This document shows, piece after piece, positions 1-5,754 of a DNA stretch of 6,850 bases. Made by a program: the position numbers and the translations under genes. Positions within the stretch are counted from its first letter, which is position 1, and each line of letters begins with the position of its first letter. The DNA is from Acidimicrobiales bacterium (GTDB lineage Bacteria > Actinomycetota > Acidimicrobiia > Acidimicrobiales > Poriferisodalaceae), in contig JAGQSP010000118.1 of the NCBI GenBank assembly GCA_020439485.1, positions 1 to 6,850 of the forward strand. Reading direction: 5' to 3'. The notes beneath the pieces are model-generated. The model worked only from the letters and a program-made list of their open reading frames with translations, did no database searches and had not been told where the DNA came from.

Positions 1-1028
1 CCGGCATCGACCAGGCCTCGCAGTGTGTCGATGTAGGTCGCCAAGGCGTCGGTTCGTCCGGTGGCGATGTAGGGCAGCCCGGCGTGGGCGTCGAGGAACA
101 CGCCTGGCTTGGCGAAGGTGGCCTCGTAGAAGCCCATCAGCTTCTCCCACGCTGCGGGGTCGGTCTCGATGCCGGCCAGCTCGCAGCGCCACAAGAACGA
201 CGCCCCGTCGGTCATGACGTTCAGCGGGGGCGCGGGTGAGCGGCCCGGGGCACAGTGCAGCTCGTAGGTGGCGAGTGCCTCGGCGGCCTGTCCGGTGCCC
301 ATCAGCAGCAGCGCATAGTGCCACCAGGTGTGGCAGTACATCGTCGCGTCGTGGTCGAGGTCTGGTAGCCAGTTGCCGAGGAAGTCGAGGGCCTCTTCGT
401 TGCGGCCACCCTCGTACAGAGCGTGTGCCAACACGTGGGCCGAGTGGGCCGACCTTGGCTTGACCTCGAGGGCCTCCATGACCATGTCGCGGCCCTTCTC
501 CCATTGTCCCGTCTCGACATGGGCAAACGCGTGGAACGAGCGGAACCACCAGTCGTCGCCGTACATCGGTGCCAGGCGATCTAGGTATTCGAGCTGTTCT
601 GGTTCGCGGCCCTGTCGGCCGCTGAAGCCGATGAGACCGAAGACGCTGCTGGCGGGAGCCAGGACGAATGCGTCGGTGGGCCAGGTTTCGAGATGGCGCC
701 CGATGGCGCCAAAGCCCTCGACGGCCTGACCCCGTGTCAACAACCCCTGAACGGCAATGTGCGATCGCTCTCGCTCGGTGGTGTCGGCGGCCAGGGCCTC
801 GGCGGCCTCGATCGCCGCCAGCGCTTCACCAGGTCGTGCGTTGGTCTGGTGGATGCGGGCCATGGCTGCATGGGGCAGCGCAAAGGCCGGGTCGGCCTCG
901 GTCGCCGACACGAGGGCATCGAGGCTGCCTCCCACGCCTGCCAACTGGCGGTCGATCCCGTCGACGTAGAGGTCGCGGGCTGCCGGTGACGAGGTCGAGA
1001 TTTCGAGTCCGTAGGCGTCGAGTTGCAT
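1..1028 (-). CDS. TPR protein, TTC38/StaR-like family (C-terminus cut by window edge)
   Basis: The frame is open from an ATG at 1028 to the left edge, giving 342 residues with no stop. It begins MQLDAYGLEISTSSPAARDL. The protein is an all-helical, alanine-rich tandem repeat. Clear TPR-like helix pairs include HAFAHVETGQWEKG (166-179), HVLAHALYEGGRNEEALDFL (about 198-217) and WWHYALLLMGTGQAAEAL (235-252). The paired Trp/His helices and these sequences resemble the tetratricopeptide repeat protein 38 family, which includes StaR from a Streptomyces glycopeptide cluster. Members run to roughly 430-470 residues, so about 100 may be missing. No signal peptide or membrane segment is visible, so it is probably a cytoplasmic scaffold or binding protein; its biochemical role is unknown. 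An in-frame GTG at 1046 is an alternative start, but ATG 1028 fits the family's N-terminus better. No good Shine-Dalgarno is present. It diverges from the P450 gene, so a shared regulator is possible but unproven. Confidence 0.8.
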   Translation of the reverse strand, partial: MQLDAYGLEISTSSPAARDLYVDGIDRQLAGVGGSLDALVSATEADPAFALPHAAMARIHQTNARPGEALAAIEAAEALAADTTERERSHIAVQGLLTRGQAVEGFGAIGRHLETWPTDAFVLAPASSVFGLIGFSGRQGREPEQLEYLDRLAPMYGDDWWFRSFHAFAHVETGQWEKGRDMVMEALEVKPRSAHSAHVLAHALYEGGRNEEALDFLGNWLPDLDHDATMYCHTWWHYALLLMGTGQAAEALATYELHCAPGRSPAPPLNVMTDGASFLWRCELAGIETDPAAWEKLMGFYEATFAKPGVFLDAHAGLPYIATGRTDALATYIDTLRGLVDA

Positions 1029-1105
1029 GGGGCCAGTCTCGCGCACGGCCGCTCTTGCCACCTTCCGGCTTGGCACCGCCTGGTGCTCGAGGGCAGGATC
1101 GCTCC
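1029..1105. promoter_or_regulatory. Divergent TPR/P450 promoter region with dyad symmetries
   Basis: This 77-bp gap must hold promoters for two divergent genes. On the plus strand TTGGCA (1070-1075) is a 5/6 match to a -35 box. It lies 18 bp before CAGGAT (1094-1099), a weak -10 placed 6 nt before the P450 ATG. On the minus strand the only -10-like hexamer near the TPR start is GAGACT (1040-1035), which is poor. Two inverted repeats are present: TGCCA (1056-1060) with TGGCA (1071-1075) around 10 nt, and GCACC (1073-1077) with GGTGC (1082-1086) around 4 nt. Both touch the putative -35 or its spacer and could be operator half-sites. Short dyads arise by chance in GC-rich DNA, so this is suggestive only. 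Confidence 0.4.
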
Positions 1106-2368
1106 ATGAGCGGTATCGAACCAGATCGACTTGGTGAGCGCACGACATCCAGGGATCCGCTGTTCAGAGACAACCCCCACCTGGTGTACGACGAGCTGCG
1201 CTCTGCGGGCTGCCCGGTGCATGACCCCATCTATGGCCGCTTCATCGTGACCAGCCACCAGACAGCGCGCACGGTGATCCGGCACAAGGACTTCGGCGTC
1301 GATGCCCGCCGCGCGTCGGGCGATTCGTACATGCGTAAGGTCGCGGGCACAGGGGTGCTGGAGGGGAAGGGAAACAACTCCTACGAGCCGCCCCTGGTGC
1401 TGCTGGACGATCCGGCGCACCGTCGCATTCGGCTGCTGGTGTCGAAGGCCTTCAACGCCAGACGTATCGAAGACGAGGGACCACGAATCGAGCGCATAAC
1501 CGAGCGTTTGCTCAGGCGACTCGACGGCTTCGATCCGGTAGATCGCGTCGATCTGGTGTCGGAGTTCGTCAGCTTGTTGCCTGCACAGGTCATCGCCGAG
1601 ATACTCGGTCTCGAAGGCGGCGATGTGGGGACGCTTCGAACCTGGTCCGAGGACATCTTGTGGGGCTATGACCCGCACCGTGACATCACTCGCCAAGAAC
1701 GGCTTCGCACCGCCTACGAAGGTCTGGTGTCGCTGATCAAGGGCACCGTGCAGCTCCGCAGATCAAAGCCGGCCGATGATCTGATCTCGGAGATGGTGAG
1801 GGCCAGTCAGAACGACGATCGGCTCGACGATCTGGAGATCATCAGCCTTTGTGTCCAGCTGATGGTGGCGGGAAACGTGACCACCAGCGATCTCATGGGC
1901 AACGGCCTCTATTGGCTGGCTGGCCATCCCGACCAGCGTTCCCGGCTTGCGGCTGACCCATCATTGATGCCCGGCGCCGTCGAGGAGATGCTGCGCTACG
2001 ACTGCCCCATAACCGAGACTGCGCGCATCGCCCAATGCGACCTCGACCTCGACGGTGTTGCCTTGCAAGCGGGCGACACCATCACCGTGTCGCTGGCGGC
2101 AGCCAACCACGACCCTGCCGTATTCGAGGATCCGCACCGCTTCGACATCGAACGCGACGCCAGTGGCCATCTCGGCTTCGGCTCGGGGGTGCACGTGTGC
2201 CTCGGCGCTCCGTTGGCCCGCCTCGAGGCATCCATTGGCTTGGGTCGATTCCTGGCTCGGTATCCCGACTACGAAATCGTCGAAGACGGCCTGAGGAGAC
2301 GCGCGCTGCCGTTCTTCAGGGGTTTCGAGTTGTTGCCGGTGATGTTGGGACGACGCTCGGGCGGCTAA
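1106..2368 (+). CDS. Cytochrome P450 (bacterial class I type, soluble)
   Basis: The 420-residue protein has normal length for a soluble bacterial P450. Such enzymes insert one atom of O2 into an organic substrate using electrons from a ferredoxin and reductase, neither of which is encoded here. Signature parts appear in order: the C-helix DDPAHRRIR (101-109), the I-helix AGNVTT (255-260), the K-helix ExxR (E294, R297), the meander DPHRFD (342-347), and the haem-binding loop [10 protein letters not shown] (358-367) with C365 as the iron ligand. There is no N-terminal membrane anchor. The I-helix is odd: the Asp/Glu normally before the oxygen-activating Thr is Val258, while Thr259 and Thr260 remain. 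ATG 1106 has AGGA seven bases upstream and yields a typical N-terminus ([19 protein letters not shown]). The frame stays open upstream, but that part is antisense to the TPR gene. The 3' end overlaps the convergent MFS gene. Substrate and CYP family cannot be assigned by eye; hydroxylation or O-demethylation of an aromatic or terpenoid acid would suit the neighbours. Confidence 0.95.
   Translation: MSGIEPDRLGERTTSRDPLFRDNPHLVYDELRSAGCPVHDPIYGRFIVTSHQTARTVIRHKDFGVDARRASGDSYMRKVAGTGVLEGKGNNSYEPPLVLLDDPAHRRIRLLVSKAFNARRIEDEGPRIERITERLLRRLDGFDPVDRVDLVSEFVSLLPAQVIAEILGLEGGDVGTLRTWSEDILWGYDPHRDITRQERLRTAYEGLVSLIKGTVQLRRSKPADDLISEMVRASQNDDRLDDLEIISLCVQLMVAGNVTTSDLMGNGLYWLAGHPDQRSRLAADPSLMPGAVEEMLRYDCPITETARIAQCDLDLDGVALQAGDTITVSLAAANHDPAVFEDPHRFDIERDASGHLGFGSGVHVCLGAPLARLEASIGLGRFLARYPDYEIVEDGLRRRALPFFRGFELLPVMLGRRSGG
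2316..2368. other. Tail-to-tail coding overlap of P450 and MFS genes
   Basis: The P450 TAA (2366-2368) lies inside the MFS gene, and the MFS TGA (2318-2316) lies inside the P450 gene. The last 53 nt of each gene are therefore coding on both strands. No room exists for an intergenic terminator, so each transcript must run antisense into its neighbour unless it ends within coding sequence. The segment encodes the P450 C-terminus (ending [12 protein letters not shown]) and the polar MFS tail after TM12 (ending [10 protein letters not shown]), where sequence constraint should be low. Confidence 0.9.
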
Positions 2369-3656
2369 TTCGCCTGTCGGCCATGGCGGCCAACAGCCCG
2401 GCACCGGGGGCGGCGCAAGAAACCCACAAAGCGACCTGATACGAACCGGCGATCGACTCGATCAGGGCGAACAGCGCCGGACCGATGGCGCTGCCTATGA
2501 CCATGGCGCTCATCTGCAGCCCCGAGATGGCGCCCAGATGCCTGCGGCCGAACAATCGAGGTACCGCGGCCGACGTCAGCGGCGAGAACAGGCCCTGAGC
2601 GACACCCCAGCCCGCAACCGCCACCAGCGCCGGGCCAGGCTCGTCGATGTGGCTGACCGACAGATACATGACCAGCTGCGCCACACACGCGGCGATGGCG
2701 ATGTTGACCGGTCGAATCGTGTCGGCCAGCCACCCGCCCAGCAGAGACACCGGCACGCTGACCAGCGCAATCGGAACGAAGATGCGGACGACCTCGGTGT
2801 CGGTGAGCCCGATCTCGGCGCCGAAGTCGACGATGTGGAACGTCAGGGCCGTGCCCGTCGAGCTGAGGGCGGCGACCGGAAGTGTTATGGCCCAGAAACT
2901 CAGCGACCTGGCCGCCTCGGCCCGTGTGGCGTCCTGGTCGGTGCCGATAGGGGCGGCGGGTGACGCCGAGTGCGATTCCTGTGCGATGCCGCCGTCGATC
3001 TGCAGCCCGGCGGCCTCGGGGCTCTCTCTGTAGAAAACGACGATGACGGCGCCCACACCGAAGACCAGCACCAACGCCATCAGGCGCCAAGCCCAACGAA
3101 AACCGTCGACCTGAATCAGCGCCAGCAGCACTGCGGGGCTCGAAGCCAGTGCAAAGCCCATGCCGGCGCTCGACACCGAGCTGACGACACCCCGGCGACG
3201 CTCGAACCACTGGGAGACCATGGTGCGGCTGGCCAGCGTCAGCAGGCCCTGGCCGCTGAACCGCAAGAATCCGAAGCCGACGCTCATCACCAGCATGCCG
3301 ACCGGGAGGTTCATCGGGCCGAGGAAGCTGAGGGCCACGATGGTGGTCGCCAGCGACAGGGTTGCCGTGAAAGCGACCACCCGGGCGCCATAGCGGTCGA
3401 CAGCCCTGCCGCCGCGCGGCAGGAGGAAACCGCTCGACGCTGTTCCCACCAGGTACGCGATCGACAGCTGCAGGCGGCTGAGCCCGGTGGCGTCGCTGAT
3501 GTGGTCTGTGAAGACGCTGACGCCGGCCGTTTGGCCTGGCGCCGAGGCTATGGCGCCGATCGTTCCGGCCGCCAAGATCACCCAGCCGTAGTAGAAGCCG
3601 GTACGCGCCGGGTCGAACGGCCATTTGGAAGCCTTGGCCCTGGCGCTGGAAAACAC
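2316..3656 (-). CDS. MFS transporter, OFA/monocarboxylate-porter-like, 12 TM
   Basis: This is a 446-residue integral membrane protein, a typical length for a major facilitator. About twelve hydrophobic segments can be read: roughly 23-45, 61-80, 92-111, 116-138, 157-181, 188-208, then a polar central loop (210-250), then 253-276, 291-312, 316-334, 341-362, 374-400 and 406-426. The loop 2-3 signature is intact as [10 protein letters not shown] (83-92), and a second copy GGWLAD (307-312) follows TM8. The opening [10 protein letters not shown] in TM1 and WFERRRG (150-156) at the TM4/5 turn are characteristic of the oxalate/formate and monocarboxylate branch, which suggests a proton-coupled or exchange carrier for an organic anion. 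That substrate class would suit the acyl-CoA ligase just upstream, but specificity is inferred only. The start is GTG at 3656 with no Shine-Dalgarno; a -10-like TACAGT sits six bases upstream, so the message may be leaderless. It could share transcripts with the ligase gene or be driven separately. Confidence 0.93.
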   Translation of the reverse strand: MFSSARAKASKWPFDPARTGFYYGWVILAAGTIGAIASAPGQTAGVSVFTDHISDATGLSRLQLSIAYLVGTASSGFLLPRGGRAVDRYGARVVAFTATLSLATTIVALSFLGPMNLPVGMLVMSVGFGFLRFSGQGLLTLASRTMVSQWFERRRGVVSSVSSAGMGFALASSPAVLLALIQVDGFRWAWRLMALVLVFGVGAVIVVFYRESPEAAGLQIDGGIAQESHSASPAAPIGTDQDATRAEAARSLSFWAITLPVAALSSTGTALTFHIVDFGAEIGLTDTEVVRIFVPIALVSVPVSLLGGWLADTIRPVNIAIAACVAQLVMYLSVSHIDEPGPALVAVAGWGVAQGLFSPLTSAAVPRLFGRRHLGAISGLQMSAMVIGSAIGPALFALIESIAGSYQVALWVSCAAPGAGLLAAMADRRISRPSVVPTSPATTRNP

Positions 3657-3662
3657 CGGCCG

Positions 3663-3668
3663 ACTGTA
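3663..3668 (-). promoter_or_regulatory. Putative -10 box for a leaderless MFS transcript
   Basis: On the minus strand TACAGT matches the TAxxxT core of a -10 element. It ends six bases before the GTG at 3656, so initiation at the usual distance would begin at or next to the start codon. No Shine-Dalgarno competes with this reading. No convincing -35 was found upstream, which is common for actinobacterial promoters. Confidence 0.45.
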
Positions 3669-3687
3669 CCCGGTGCGATCTACCCGC

Positions 3688-3705
3688 CCGGGCGTGTGTG
3701 CCCGG
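3688..3705 (-). terminator. GC-rich hairpin after the ligase gene (possible terminator)
   Basis: CCGGGC (3688-3693) and GCCCGG (3700-3705) form a perfect all-GC 6-bp stem around a 6-nt GTGTGT/ACACAC loop. The stem begins seven bases beyond the ligase stop on the minus strand and lies just upstream of the proposed MFS -10. There is no T-tract, so classical intrinsic termination is doubtful, although U-less hairpins have been proposed as terminators in actinobacteria. It could equally stabilise the 3' end of a processed ligase-MFS message. An overlapping 10-bp palindrome (3685-3694) offers an alternative fold. Confidence 0.35.
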
Positions 3706-3712
3706 CGCCTGG

Positions 3713-5635
3713 CTACAGCTCGCTGCCTGCTGGGTCGTGCTCGATGGCAGGCGCGCCCTTGTGTGACGGCATGGTCACGACATCGGGGTCGGGGGTCTCG
3801 GCGTACAAGCGGGCAACCTCGGCCGAGCGAGCGTCTTGAACCGCGCGTTGATTGATGTACCCCTTGTCGGTGATCTCGTAGGCGCCCGGGTCGGGGGGCT
3901 CTTCCAACAGCAAGAATCGGGCGACCCTGGTAGACGACGCGGGGTTGGCGTGGTTGTGCGCCGCCAGCCCAGCCGCAATGGCTTCTCGAACTGCGCTAGA
4001 CCGGGCCGGGTGCACACCATCGGCCAGCGCCTTGCACTGCTCGAGGTTGGGCCATATCAGCAAGGTGACATCGGATTGGTTCAATCCACACACCACTGCG
4101 TCCCTGACGAACGGCGAAGCGGCAGCGACGACCTGCGAGCGAAGCGCACCGGCCTGAACCCAGGTGCCCGACAGCAGCTTGAAATCCTCCGACACACGCC
4201 CGGCGAAGCACAACCCTCTGACCGGGTCCGCCGGATCGGCGAAGCGCACGGCGTCGCCCATTCGGAAGTAGCCCTCCTCGTCGAACGCGGCTTCGGTGAT
4301 GGCGGGTTCGCCCAGATATCCCGGGGTGATGCCCCGGCCGCGAGCGCGAATCTCCCAGCGGTTGTCGCCCACCGGAAGCAGCTTGATGTCAGCACCAGGG
4401 GCGGGCAAGCCGATCACGTCGTGGTCTTCCGTGGGCCACCAGCGCAGAATTCCAGCCGACACCTCCGTAGACAGCAGGCTGGTGTTCAACATGATGGGTT
4501 CGCCGGTGTTGGCCACCGCCAGCTTCTGGATTCGTGCTGCGAGGGCGTCTGGCATGGCAGCGGACCCGAAGTTGAACTGGGTGGTGTTGGCGAAGAACGA
4601 CGCAGCCAGGTCGTCGTCGGCCTCGAGCGCGTCGACCACCATCGACCACCCCAACGGCGACCCGCTGTAGTTGGTGGGTTTCACCTCGGCCAGGTTGTGG
4701 ATGGTCGGCTCGAACTGCCCTGGCACAGGCCTGCCCGTGTCGAGGTACACCGAACCGGCGTCGAACACGACCGTGTTGAGCCGCATCACGCCGGCCCCGA
4801 CATGGCTCCATGGCATCCAGTCGAGCACACGTGTGTCGACCGTCTCATCGAAGGGTTCGCTGAACGCATTGCCGGCAGCGAGGAACGCAGCGTGCATTCC
4901 GTGGTTGTGGATGACGCCCTTGGGCATGCCGGTCGAGCCAGAGGTGAACATGTAGCGGGTGACCGTGTCGTGGTCGATCGCATCGATGGATCGGTCGACG
5001 GCCTCGGTTGCCTCGGTCGCCAGCAGTTGTGAGAACTCGACCGAACCGTTCGCCCCGTCGCCGGTGACGAACGTGGCAGCGGCGATCGTCGCAGCCAGGG
5101 GAGTGTCGGCCTCGATGGTGTCGAGTGCGGCTTGATGCACCGACAGGTCTTCGGCAAAGACAAAGCTGGGCGACACTCGGTCGAGTACCCAGCGCAACTT
5201 CGGGAAGGCACCCCGCACCGTCGAATAAGGAACGCTGACAGGGCAGTAAGGCACCCGTGCCATCTGTGCACCCCACGCCATCAGGAAGTGCATTCGCGAG
5301 CTGGGCGACAAGATCACCAGAGGGTGGTCGACACCGGCACCGCGGTCCAGCAGCCACTGGGCCACGCTGCGACAGCGCTCGAGGGCCTGCCCGTAAGTCA
5401 GGTGCTGCCACTGGCCGTCGGCGTCGACCTCGGCCACCAAGGTGCGGTCGGGGAACCGTGTGGCGCGGTCGACGAACACGTGCACCATCGACCGTGGCAG
5501 CGGCATCGTCGGATATGGGCAGGTCATGATCAGTTCGCCGGTGGGCCGTTCCTCTATCTCCACCGCTGCGACTCGAGGACTCGGACTCCACGAACTCGGC
5601 TCGCCGGATGGATCGGTCGCTTCGTGGTTGGCCAT
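3713..5635 (-). CDS. Feruloyl-CoA synthase-like acyl/aryl-CoA ligase (ANL superfamily)
   Basis: This 640-residue enzyme should activate a carboxylic acid with ATP to an acyl-AMP and transfer it to CoA. The P-loop [11 protein letters not shown] lies at 230-240. The A5 region reads LLSTE (387-391), followed by YFRMGD and by [15 protein letters not shown] (from 479). A C-terminal [11 protein letters not shown] carries K591, the likely adenylation lysine. The run from [19 protein letters not shown] through the [10 protein letters not shown] block to the end resembles feruloyl-CoA synthases more than fatty-acid or acetyl-CoA ligases, and length agrees. Aromatic (hydroxycinnamate-like) acids are thus the leading substrate guess, but no hydratase/aldolase or vanillin gene is nearby. 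The A5 motif deviates from the usual (Y/F)GxTE, having Leu388 where Gly is expected. The start at ATG 5635 ([12 protein letters not shown]) is chosen because the longer open frame to 5776 enters the sulfatase gene and adds unfamily-like residues. It is probably cytoplasmic. It is followed after 56 bp by the MFS gene. Confidence 0.88.
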   Translation of the reverse strand: MANHEATDPSGEPSSWSPSPRVAAVEIEERPTGELIMTCPYPTMPLPRSMVHVFVDRATRFPDRTLVAEVDADGQWQHLTYGQALERCRSVAQWLLDRGAGVDHPLVILSPSSRMHFLMAWGAQMARVPYCPVSVPYSTVRGAFPKLRWVLDRVSPSFVFAEDLSVHQAALDTIEADTPLAATIAAATFVTGDGANGSVEFSQLLATEATEAVDRSIDAIDHDTVTRYMFTSGSTGMPKGVIHNHGMHAAFLAAGNAFSEPFDETVDTRVLDWMPWSHVGAGVMRLNTVVFDAGSVYLDTGRPVPGQFEPTIHNLAEVKPTNYSGSPLGWSMVVDALEADDDLAASFFANTTQFNFGSAAMPDALAARIQKLAVANTGEPIMLNTSLLSTEVSAGILRWWPTEDHDVIGLPAPGADIKLLPVGDNRWEIRARGRGITPGYLGEPAITEAAFDEEGYFRMGDAVRFADPADPVRGLCFAGRVSEDFKLLSGTWVQAGALRSQVVAAASPFVRDAVVCGLNQSDVTLLIWPNLEQCKALADGVHPARSSAVREAIAAGLAAHNHANPASSTRVARFLLLEEPPDPGAYEITDKGYINQRAVQDARSAEVARLYAETPDPDVVTMPSHKGAPAIEHDPAGSEL

Positions 5636-5642
5636 GGCGCGG

Positions 5643-5672
5643 AGGTTAACGATCGACGATGCCGCGGCCCAA
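5643..5672 (-). promoter_or_regulatory. Putative leaderless promoter of the acyl-CoA ligase gene
   Basis: Read on the minus strand, TTGGGC (5672-5667) is a weak -35-like hexamer. It is followed after 18 bp by TAACCT (5648-5643), which fits the TAxxxT -10 core. The -10 ends seven bases before the ATG at 5635, so transcription would start at the start codon. The intervening bases contain no purine-rich Shine-Dalgarno; they read as its complement (CCTCC). Absence of a ribosome site plus correct spacing is the argument for a leaderless mRNA. Confidence 0.5.
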
Positions 5673-5718
5673 CTCGGTATGGACAGCGGCGGTCGAGCGC
5701 CGGGCGTTGCTGCTGCGC

Positions 5719-5750
5719 TAGGTTCGCTCCGGACCTGAGACGCAAGGGGG
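5719..5750 (+). promoter_or_regulatory. Sulfatase promoter/leader: -10-like box, dyad and purine-rich RBS
   Basis: TAGGTT (5719-5724) fits the -10 core and would give a leader of about 20-25 nt. A dyad overlaps it: AGGTTC (5720-5725) can pair with GGACCT (5731-5736) around a 5-nt loop, with one G-T pair. This could be an operator covering the -10, or an mRNA hairpin if transcription starts upstream. AAGGGGG (5744-5750) is a purine-rich Shine-Dalgarno-like run four bases before the ATG at 5755. No good -35 was recognised. The 119-bp gap is shared with the divergent ligase gene. Confidence 0.35.
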
Positions 5751-5754
5751 CTCG

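Noticed and set aside
668..1105. 146-codon in-frame upstream extension of the P450 frame
   Set aside because: It is antisense to the well-supported TPR gene, is Arg/Pro-rich low-complexity translation, and would precede a complete normal-length P450 that has its own AGGA site.
737..1696. 319-codon minus-strand frame spanning the TPR/P450 junction
   Set aside because: It crosses two real genes in other frames and shows no domain; its 3' half is a frame-shifted reading of the TPR gene.
2365..3624. 419-codon minus-strand frame overlapping the MFS gene
   Set aside because: It is an Arg/Gly/His-rich alternate frame of the MFS gene with no hydrophobic segments or motifs.
2970..3839. 289-codon plus-strand frame opposite the MFS start and ligase end
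   Set aside because: It is Gln/Arg/His-rich antisense translation running through two genes on the other strand, with no independent support.
3836..5032. 398-codon plus-strand frame opposite the CoA ligase
   Set aside because: It is antisense to ligase motifs A3 to A10, with Arg/His/Gly-rich composition typical of a shadow frame.
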